From Bacteroidales bacterium (GTDB lineage: Bacteria; Bacteroidota; Bacteroidia; Bacteroidales; F082): a stretch of 64,000 bases of DNA. The DNA lies in the NCBI GenBank assembly GCA_013141455.1, contig JABFQW010000012.1, positions 62,001-126,000 of the forward strand, read 5' to 3'. The notes below the pieces were generated by a model. The model saw nothing but the letters and a program-made list of their open reading frames with translations. It did no database searches and had not been told where the DNA came from. Numbering within the stretch: the first letter of the stretch is position 1; the number at the start of each line of letters is the position of its first letter. The position numbers were made by a program, and so were the translations under genes. Below, piece after piece: positions 34,503 to 41,929 of the stretch.

Positions 34503-35486
34503 ATGAGCAAATCGACCAAAAATCTGATTTTTAAAATATCAGGATCAATATTTATACTTTTCCTGCTCTTCAGGTTTATCGATTTCGATAAAAGTTCCTT
34601 TATCACAATCCTTTCCAAACTCGATTTACCACTTTTCTTTTTCTCATTAACAGGAGTGATTGTTGTATTAGCAATCAAAAGTTTTCGATGGCATTTGATT
34701 ATCAGGCAACAAGGACTACAATATCCGGTTGGCAAATCATTCGGGGCTTATATGGCCTCATTCACCATTGGCCTCATCACGCCGGGCAGGATCGGTGAAA
34801 TTGCACGTTTGTATTATCTCAGGCAAGATAATGATATTGAGTTTCTTCCGGCCTTCCGGACCATCGTGATTGATCGGATTTTCGACCTGGGGATGTTGGT
34901 TTTGTTAGGTTTCGCTGCCTTGCTGTTTTATGCTTCCATTGGTATAACAAACCTTTATCTGGCGATCGGCCTGGCAACAATTGCTTTTATTACGGGATTA
35001 ATGTTCATGAACTGGCTTTTACAATGGCTAATGCGCATCAAACGATTTGCCAATAATCAAATTATTCAATTCATTTATAGTTGTGTTTCACAGGCTGTAA
35101 ACCTTCAATCATTAAAACTTTGGCTTATTACAATAATGGCCTATCTGGCTTATTATGGCGCCATCACTTTGATTTTTCTGTCGCTTGACATTCACATGCC
35201 ATTGGCAGATATTGCTTTGATACTGAGCGTAGTTGGTCTCGCAACCATTCTCCCGATTTCGTTTGCCGGTTTTGGAACCCGTGAGATGAGCTTAGTTTTT
35301 CTCCTCTCCTATTATTCCATTTCAACTGAAATTGCCATTTCATTTTCCCTTCTTCAGTTTACAGCATTTTTCCTGTGGGGTGGACTTATCGGATTGATTT
35401 TCTGGTTGTTGATGCCAATTTCACTGCAAATAATAAGAAAAGATAGTCTGTTGATTACCGGATTTTTTAAGAAGAAAATAAATTGA
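34503..35486 (+). CDS. Flippase-like (UPF0104, LPG synthase TM) membrane protein
   Basis: The 327-residue multi-pass membrane protein is the third UPF0104 member in the window. Conserved loops are IKSFRWHLIIRQQGLQYP, FTIGLITPGRIGEIARLYYL and LPISFAGFGTREMSLVFLL. The start at 34503 is 4 bases after the FrhB-like gene; a longer frame from 34401 would overlap it. The likely role, inferred from the family and operon, is moving a lipid or lipid-linked sugar across the inner membrane. Confidence 0.86.
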   Translation: MSKSTKNLIFKISGSIFILFLLFRFIDFDKSSFITILSKLDLPLFFFSLTGVIVVLAIKSFRWHLIIRQQGLQYPVGKSFGAYMASFTIGLITPGRIGEIARLYYLRQDNDIEFLPAFRTIVIDRIFDLGMLVLLGFAALLFYASIGITNLYLAIGLATIAFITGLMFMNWLLQWLMRIKRFANNQIIQFIYSCVSQAVNLQSLKLWLITIMAYLAYYGAITLIFLSLDIHMPLADIALILSVVGLATILPISFAGFGTREMSLVFLLSYYSISTEIAISFSLLQFTAFFLWGGLIGLIFWLLMPISLQIIRKDSLLITGFFKKKIN

Positions 35487-35523
35487 AATTTTTTTAATTT
35501 AGCCACGAAAAGAAATTATTCCA

Positions 35524-37383
35524 TTGAAGAATTTATCATCACTGTTAAATCGACTTCCTAAAAAAGGCCGCTTGTCTTTATTAGCCATCTTATTCTTTGC
35601 ATTAACCGTCACTTGGACGAATATGAACAATGGTTTTTGGAACCTACGACTTGGTGTTGTTAAGCATGATATCACGGTTTATTATAGTTATCTGCCGGCA
35701 TTGTTTATCTATCACGATTTAAGTTTTAAGTTTATTCAGGATGATCCTGCCTATTTTCGATATAAAATCACTGTTTCTAAAACAAAGGAAGGAGGATATT
35801 ACCCGAAAATGACAATGGGCTTGTCGTTTTTATATCTCCCTTTCTTTCTTTTAGGATATGTTGGTGCATGGCTAATCGGAACACCAATTGACGGGTTTTC
35901 GTATCCCTTTATGTGTTGTATCCTTTTCAGTTCTCTCTTTTATGCCTTTATCGGTTTATGGTATCTTCGAAAGACATTGTTAAGGTATTTTGATGACAAA
36001 ACAACTGCCTTAACACTATTTTTTATTTCCATCGGAACGAATCTGCTTTTCTACACGACCATCGAAGGGGCCATGTCGCATGCCTATAGTTTTGGTTTAG
36101 TCGCGATCTTCATCTATTTAACCATTCGATGGCATGAAGATCAATCATGGAAACACACCATTTTTATAGGTTTGATTTATGGACTTATCGTTTTAATCAG
36201 ACCGACCAATTCACTTATCGTCATCTTTTTTGTCTTATTTAATGTAGTAAACATCAACGATTTACGAAAGAAATTTAGCTTCTTTCTGCCTCATTACAAA
36301 AAAATCATCCTGATTGGTATTGCCGGATTACTTGTAATTTTTCCACAACTTCTTTTTTGGAAAATGAATACCGGTCACTGGATTTTCTATTCATATACTA
36401 AAGAGGGTTTTTTCTTTTTAAAGCCTGAAATTTATCGTGGATTATTCAGTTATCGCAAAGGCTGGTTTGTTTATACTCCAATCATGCTTTTTGCCATAGT
36501 TGGATTGTATTATCTTCCTAAACGGCTAAAATACTTTGCTTTACCAATTATTATTTACATAATTCTCTTTATTTATTTGATATTTTCGTGGTGGGACTGG
36601 CATTATGGCGGTAGTTTTGGTGCACGTGCCATGATTGATTCATACGCGGTAATGGCTTTTCCGTTGTCAATTATTATTGAAAAAGTTCTCAATTCAAAAC
36701 GAGTAATTCAAGCATCTGCGCTTTCGTTGATGGTCATTTTCACTGCATATAATGATTTTCAAATTCTTAAATTTAAATATGGAAGTCTTCATTTTAGTGA
36801 AATGACAAAAGAAGCCTATTGGCACTCATTTTTCATGATCAGGCCCGATACAAAGTTTTACGATTTATTAGAACCACTTGATAATAAGAAACTTATTAAG
36901 GGAGAATATGGTACTCTTCCAAAAATACGTCAAACATTGGCAGGTGAGGCATACACAGGTTTTGAAGAATTATCTGGTTCAGCCAGCACTTTCATTTCAA
37001 CTAATAAACACTATGAATTTAATGATGCAATATTTCAGAATAATATTAAGGCGCGACATGGTCAATATTCTTTATTGCTAAATGGCGAGAACAATTTTGG
37101 GGCAATGATTGAATTTCAAATCAGGGCTCTGGAAAAATATGAATTAACTGTTTGGAAATATCCAATGGATGCGAAAGCTGCTATTGTTTTTTCTTCACCG
37201 GATAGAAAACTGGTTTTTCAGCAACAATCTGAAATACAACAAATTGATTCTGCCGGATGGGGAAAAATGACTTTTGTAGCAGAAGTACCTGAAGGAAGGT
37301 GGGGAAAATACAGAGCCTTTCTATGGAACAAAACCTCAGATTCCGTATTTTTTGACGATTTTTCCGTTAAGAAATTGGAATAA
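35524..37383 (+). CDS. GT-C-like multi-pass membrane protein with C-terminal beta-rich domain
   Basis: The 619-residue protein has roughly ten transmembrane segments in residues 15-420, with the layout of polyprenyl-phosphate-sugar-dependent GT-C glycosyltransferases: an early HDITVYYSYLPALF luminal loop and a GAMSHAYSF...RPTNSLIVIFF segment. Residues ~450-619 form a soluble, probably periplasmic beta-sandwich-like domain (GFEELSGS, GQYSLLLNGENNFGAMIEF, FDDFSVKKL) resembling carbohydrate-binding modules. No close named family is certain. The start is TTG at 35524, 37 bases after the flippase-like gene. It is a plausible final sugar-transferring enzyme of the cluster. Confidence 0.72.
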   Translation: MKNLSSLLNRLPKKGRLSLLAILFFALTVTWTNMNNGFWNLRLGVVKHDITVYYSYLPALFIYHDLSFKFIQDDPAYFRYKITVSKTKEGGYYPKMTMGLSFLYLPFFLLGYVGAWLIGTPIDGFSYPFMCCILFSSLFYAFIGLWYLRKTLLRYFDDKTTALTLFFISIGTNLLFYTTIEGAMSHAYSFGLVAIFIYLTIRWHEDQSWKHTIFIGLIYGLIVLIRPTNSLIVIFFVLFNVVNINDLRKKFSFFLPHYKKIILIGIAGLLVIFPQLLFWKMNTGHWIFYSYTKEGFFFLKPEIYRGLFSYRKGWFVYTPIMLFAIVGLYYLPKRLKYFALPIIIYIILFIYLIFSWWDWHYGGSFGARAMIDSYAVMAFPLSIIIEKVLNSKRVIQASALSLMVIFTAYNDFQILKFKYGSLHFSEMTKEAYWHSFFMIRPDTKFYDLLEPLDNKKLIKGEYGTLPKIRQTLAGEAYTGFEELSGSASTFISTNKHYEFNDAIFQNNIKARHGQYSLLLNGENNFGAMIEFQIRALEKYELTVWKYPMDAKAAIVFSSPDRKLVFQQQSEIQQIDSAGWGKMTFVAEVPEGRWGKYRAFLWNKTSDSVFFDDFSVKKLE

Positions 37384-37413
37384 AATAAGTTATATCTGGC
37401 ACTGAAAATATTT

Positions 37414-39900
37414 CTATTCCTGAAAATAAACCCGTTTCACCCTTCTCGAAATTCGGGTAAGTATCTCATAAGGAATTGTTTCAGAGTCACTTGCAATTAT
37501 TTCAATTGGATGTTGCGCATCAAATACGACAACAGTATCGCCTTCTTCTGCATCTATACCTGTTAAATCGATCATGCACATATCCATACAAACATTTCCG
37601 ATTACTTTTGTTTCCTGACCATTTACCCAGAGTTTACCCTTACCATTGCCTAATAAACGCGACAAACCATCTGCATACCCGATAGGTACAATACCAATCG
37701 TTGAAGGCCGTGTGGTAAAACTGCTTCTGTTGTAACCGACGCTTTCATTTTCGGGCAGATGTTTTATTTGCGAAATCGTCGATTTTAATGATAAAACAGT
37801 TTGTAACGTATCTTGTTCTTCCTTTGTGTTTGGCACACCGTAAAGACCAATTCCGAGCCGCACCATTTCGAAACCAGCATCAGCAAACCGGCTTATCCCG
37901 GCCGAATTCAAAATATGACGCATAAAGGGTTCGGGTAATTGTTTACGAAATAGTTCACTCATTTGCATGAACTTATGAATCTGTTGATGCGTGAAATCGT
38001 CAAATTTATCGCTATCACTCGCTGCAAGGTGCGAAAACACTGATTTCACATGCATGATGGGATTAGCAAGTAGTATTTCGATCAAGTCTGGTATTTCATT
38101 TTCCATGAATCCCAGACGGTGCATTCCGGTATCTAATTTTATATGAACATTTATTTTCGGGCCAAAATTTCCGTTTCGCAATGCTTGTAAAAGAAACTCC
38201 AACATCCTGAAACTGAATACCTCCGGCTCCAGATTATTTGCAAGCATAGCTTCCAGACTATGTTCCTCAGGACTCATCACCATGATAGGGAGTGTGATCC
38301 CCGATTTTCGCAGCTCGATCCCTTCATCAGCATAAGCGACAGCCAGATAATCAACATGATGAAACTGAAGCACCTTGGCTATTTCGTAACCACCACTTCC
38401 ATAACCAAATGCTTTAACCATGGCCATGATTTTTACACCGGTACTCAATTTTGTCCTGTAATAATTCAGGTTGCCGACCAGATGACTCAATTCAATCTCA
38501 AGAATTGTTTCGTGCGCCTTCTGCTGCAGATTTTTAACGATACGTTCAAATTCAAATGTTCGTGCGCCCTTTAAAAGTATGGTTTCATTCGTAAATTCAG
38601 CAGCATTGAATCGCTCCAAAAAAAATTCAGTCGTAGGATAAAATACTTTTTCTATTTCAAAAACATCTGATTGTCTGCTTATTGCCTGACCAATACCTAT
38701 CAATCTGTTGATTCCTTTTGCTTTCAGCATACGAGCAATCGAGAGGTATAATTCTCTTTCATTTTGTCCGCTTTGCAAAATATCTGATAAAATCAGGGTT
38801 TTATCAGCATGCTGATTTTGTTGATTCAGAAAATCAAGTGCGATAGATAGTGAACTGATATCTGAATTATATCCATCGTTGATGATGGTGCAATTATTTA
38901 TGCCCTCTTTTAACTCAAGACGCATAGCTACAGGCATTAGCTGTGCCATGCGATGTGAAATGACCTCATCCGGATAGTTCATATCGAGCATGATTGTCCA
39001 GCAATGAATGGAATTCTCAATAGAAGCTTTATCGGTGAATGGAATTGAAATTGAAATCGTCCGGCCCGAAAACCGGGCTTTAATTTCGGTATGATTTCCT
39101 GACAGTTTTACATCGACAATTTGCAGATTATTGTTTTCGCCGGAGCCCCAGGTAAAAGTTTCGACACTTGATTTCCAGGTACATTCGTTAAAAGCAGCAA
39201 CGATATCAGGGTAATCAGAACAAAAAAATATTTTATTTACTCCCGAAAACAGTTTTAATTTCTCGGATGCTTTTTGCTTCAGACTGATAAAATTCTCATT
39301 GTGCGCTTGTCCGATGTTCGTGAATATCCCGATATCAGGAAGAATAATTGGTTGCAATTTATCCATTTCGCCGGGCATGGAGATGCCGGCTTCAAAAATC
39401 CCAAGTTCATGCCGGCTTTCCATTTTCCATACAGACAATGGGACACCCGATTGCGAATTGTAACTTTTCGGACTGCGAACGATGTTTTTATCCTGATTCA
39501 ATAATTGAAAAAGCCATTCTTTCACAATGGTTTTTCCATTACTTCCCGTGATGCCTATAACCGGTATCCTGAATTTCTTTCGATGTTCGGTTGCAAGCAA
39601 TTGCAGGGCTCTGAGTGAATCATCAACCCGAATAAATACAGCTTCAGCCAATGATTGAGAATCGGCCGGCAAATATTGTACAACAAACGATCGTACGCCC
39701 TTATCATACAACTCCTTAATATATTTATGCCCATCGTTGCGCGAAGTTACGAGAGCAAAAAAAAGTGATTGAGATGGATTATTAAGTTGGCGGCTATCGA
39801 TGAGTAATTCCTGAACAGCGTGAAACTGACCGGATTGTGACACCAATTCTCCATGCATAATGGACGCAATTTCGCGCAATGTATAGGATTGGTGAAGCAT
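37414..39900 (-). CDS. murF-alr: Bifunctional MurF (UDP-MurNAc-tripeptide:D-Ala-D-Ala ligase) / alanine racemase
   Basis: The 828-residue fusion is characteristic of Bacteroidota. Residues ~1-455 are MurF: the ATP-binding loop GITGSNGKTIVKEWL (119-124), NIGQAHNENF and NDGYNSDISSLSIAL. Residues ~465-828 are a fold-III PLP racemase: MAMVKAFGYGSGGYE with the PLP Lys at about 496, HIKLDTGMHRLGF, VGYNRSS (catalytic Tyr) and GNVCMDMCMIDLTG. It makes D-Ala and adds D-Ala-D-Ala to the peptidoglycan precursor. It starts 2 bases after pdxA. Confidence 0.96.
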   Translation of the reverse strand: MLHQSYTLREIASIMHGELVSQSGQFHAVQELLIDSRQLNNPSQSLFFALVTSRNDGHKYIKELYDKGVRSFVVQYLPADSQSLAEAVFIRVDDSLRALQLLATEHRKKFRIPVIGITGSNGKTIVKEWLFQLLNQDKNIVRSPKSYNSQSGVPLSVWKMESRHELGIFEAGISMPGEMDKLQPIILPDIGIFTNIGQAHNENFISLKQKASEKLKLFSGVNKIFFCSDYPDIVAAFNECTWKSSVETFTWGSGENNNLQIVDVKLSGNHTEIKARFSGRTISISIPFTDKASIENSIHCWTIMLDMNYPDEVISHRMAQLMPVAMRLELKEGINNCTIINDGYNSDISSLSIALDFLNQQNQHADKTLILSDILQSGQNERELYLSIARMLKAKGINRLIGIGQAISRQSDVFEIEKVFYPTTEFFLERFNAAEFTNETILLKGARTFEFERIVKNLQQKAHETILEIELSHLVGNLNYYRTKLSTGVKIMAMVKAFGYGSGGYEIAKVLQFHHVDYLAVAYADEGIELRKSGITLPIMVMSPEEHSLEAMLANNLEPEVFSFRMLEFLLQALRNGNFGPKINVHIKLDTGMHRLGFMENEIPDLIEILLANPIMHVKSVFSHLAASDSDKFDDFTHQQIHKFMQMSELFRKQLPEPFMRHILNSAGISRFADAGFEMVRLGIGLYGVPNTKEEQDTLQTVLSLKSTISQIKHLPENESVGYNRSSFTTRPSTIGIVPIGYADGLSRLLGNGKGKLWVNGQETKVIGNVCMDMCMIDLTGIDAEEGDTVVVFDAQHPIEIIASDSETIPYEILTRISRRVKRVYFQE

Positions 39901-39902
39901 TA

Positions 39903-40979
39903 TTATGAATTGGAGGGTGTTGAATTTGTTTTTAATGGATTTGCAGAAATGGCTTCGTATCTGCGTCGGTTCCTGACAATATCGATGGCAAGATAAACCG
40001 CCTGTCGGAATGATTCTTCCGATGCTTCCCCTTTGCCGCTTATTTCATAGGCAGTGCCATGGGCGGGTGACGTGCGTACAACCGGCAGACCTGCGGTAAA
40101 ATTTACACCTCCTTCGAAAGCAATGCTTTTAAAAGCCGTCAGTCCCTGATCGTGAAACATTGATAAGATACCATCGTATTTCGACCATGCACCTGATCCA
40201 AAGAATCCATCGGCAGCAAATGGGCCAAAAACTAAAAAACCTTCACTTTTTGCCTTTTCAATTGCTGGTATAACAATATCCGATTCTTCGCTGCCAAGTA
40301 AGCCGCCATCACCGGCATGCGGATTAACGCCTAATAAGGCAATCTTTGGTTTACCAATACCAAAATCAGTAATAAGACTTTGATTCAGAATTCGTATTTT
40401 ACTTAATATCAAGTCTTTGGTAATTGTTTGCGTCACTTCCTTCAAAGGAATATGACCTGTAACTGTTCCCACCCTCAGTCCGTTCCATACCATCAGCATC
40501 AGCGGTTGTTTGTCGGCAAACCGCGACGAAAGGTATTCGGTGTGACCAGGAAAATCAAACCGGGATGACTGAATATTCTGTTTGTTGATCGGTGCAGTAA
40601 CAAGCACATCAATTTTACCGGCTTTCAAATCGGCAACCGCCATCTCGAGCGCCTGAAAGGCTGCTTCACCGGCCTCTTTTGTCGATCGTCCCATTTCAAT
40701 TTTAAGGTCACCATCGGTGCAATTGATGATATTAATCCGTTTGGAATTCACCTGATCGGCATCCTTAATGCTATTGAAAACCACATCGTGCCCATTTACA
40801 AACTTTTTATGAAATGTAGCGACTTTGGCATGACCATAAATCACAGGGGTAAATAATTCCAGTATGCGACTGTCGCCTAATGTCTTCAAAATCACCTCAT
40901 AACCTATCCCATTGATATCACCATGCGAGATACCGACCTTCAAACGAACATCACTGGTTTTAATTAACGAATCTTCCAT
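39903..40979 (-). CDS. pdxA: 4-hydroxythreonine-4-phosphate dehydrogenase
   Basis: The 358-residue enzyme of the DXP-dependent pyridoxal phosphate pathway. KVGISHGDINGIGYEVILK opens the protein; the metal-binding residues lie in FPGHTEYL, MFHDQGLTAFK and the strongly conserved TAGLPVVRTSPAHGTAYEI. It is co-transcribed with murF-alr, whose racemase half uses pyridoxal phosphate, a sensible pairing. The length is slightly long because of a short N-terminal extension. Confidence 0.96.
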   Translation of the reverse strand: MEDSLIKTSDVRLKVGISHGDINGIGYEVILKTLGDSRILELFTPVIYGHAKVATFHKKFVNGHDVVFNSIKDADQVNSKRINIINCTDGDLKIEMGRSTKEAGEAAFQALEMAVADLKAGKIDVLVTAPINKQNIQSSRFDFPGHTEYLSSRFADKQPLMLMVWNGLRVGTVTGHIPLKEVTQTITKDLILSKIRILNQSLITDFGIGKPKIALLGVNPHAGDGGLLGSEESDIVIPAIEKAKSEGFLVFGPFAADGFFGSGAWSKYDGILSMFHDQGLTAFKSIAFEGGVNFTAGLPVVRTSPAHGTAYEISGKGEASEESFRQAVYLAIDIVRNRRRYEAISANPLKTNSTPSNS

Positions 40980-41004
40980 ACGTATTTTCTAAGATCTTTT
41001 GTTG

Positions 41005-41012
41005 CAAAATTA
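41005..41012 (-). promoter_or_regulatory. Putative -7 box of pdxA-murF/alr
   Basis: The minus strand reads TAATTTTG (TAnnTTTG), 26 bases before the pdxA ATG. Confidence 0.45.
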
Positions 41013-41093
41013 GGCAATTTTGAGGCATGAAAGTACAGTATGAATCATTGGCAAACAAGTACTCAGGTAACTGAAATCGGGCTTAAAGATTAG

Positions 41094-41774
41094 TTAAATC
41101 AACTTACGTTTGAGTAGTAATTGAAATAACAAAAATGATATCTCACTGTCAGTCAGTGTACTATTGTTGAAATGCAGATCAAAATGTATTTCATTTATAT
41201 GCTTTTTCCCAAAATCAACAAATAACTGCTCCCTGTTTTTATCTGTTTCTGTCACGAGCGCAAAACCCTCAGCAAGAGAGATATTCTTTTTATGTGCCAT
41301 ATTTTTCACACGCCAGTCCAATGGTGCCTCGAGCCTTATGTGTATGCCATTTGGCAGGTCGCCGGTGACGACTGCGCCAGCCCTGCCTACCAACACCACA
41401 TTGCCTTCGGTAGCAATATTGCGGATTAATAATTTAATTGATTTACGGATCGAATTATCACTTTTGTAATACTTATTTCCGAATGCCCTGATTATTTCAT
41501 CCAGATGTCCACGTTTCTCTGCATCGAACAGTGTCTTTATTTTATGCGGGTCAACATTTAATTCATTCACAGACAACTCTATAATCTCCTTATTGATGAG
41601 TTTCCACCTCGATTTGCCATGTTGATTGATCAGATTTACCAGCTCTTTGGATATCTCATAACTATTGCAGCCTGTTTGACGGGAAATAGTTACGAATGGA
41701 TTTTTTTGTTGCTGATTTTGCAGTATCTTCTCCTGAAACTGTTCATCAAAATATTTGTTCAGATCGATTGCCAT
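41094..41774 (-). CDS. Cytidylate kinase-like family protein
   Basis: The 226-residue P-loop-kinase-like protein has PFVTISRQTGCNSYEISKELV (the glycine-poor counterpart of a P-loop) near residue 30. GNVVLVGRAGAVV, IHIRLEAPLDWRVKNM and a C-terminal INEIHFDLHFNNSTLT are typical of this family, which is distinct from the essential Cmk. The true substrate of such proteins is not established. It is transcribed toward the PEP/pyruvate-binding gene's opposite neighbour and lies 114 bases before pdxA; its own promoter box is present. Confidence 0.85.
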   Translation of the reverse strand: MAIDLNKYFDEQFQEKILQNQQQKNPFVTISRQTGCNSYEISKELVNLINQHGKSRWKLINKEIIELSVNELNVDPHKIKTLFDAEKRGHLDEIIRAFGNKYYKSDNSIRKSIKLLIRNIATEGNVVLVGRAGAVVTGDLPNGIHIRLEAPLDWRVKNMAHKKNISLAEGFALVTETDKNREQLFVDFGKKHINEIHFDLHFNNSTLTDSEISFLLFQLLLKRKLI

Positions 41775-41827
41775 CGTAAACAGAATTTAGTTGTATATCT
41801 CTATAAAGCTGAATTTCTTCACTTTAA

Positions 41828-41835
41828 CAAAGATA
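41828..41835 (-). promoter_or_regulatory. -7 box of the cytidylate kinase-like gene
   Basis: The minus strand reads TATCTTTG (TAnnTTTG), 53 bases before the ATG at 41774. Confidence 0.5.
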
Positions 41836-41890
41836 ACACAAGCAAGGTCTAAATCAAATTTTTTTTACGGAATTATCAAATTTTCTGAAT

Positions 41891-41929
41891 AAAAAAAGCA
41901 GGAATACTATCTCAAATTCCCTACTTTTT
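41891..41929 (-). terminator. Terminator overlapping the stop of the PEP/pyruvate-binding gene
   Basis: On the minus strand AAAAAGTAGGGAAT pairs, with one bulge and one mismatch, with ATTCCTGCTTTTT and runs into a T-tract. The stop codon (41921-41923) is inside the stem. Confidence 0.65.
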
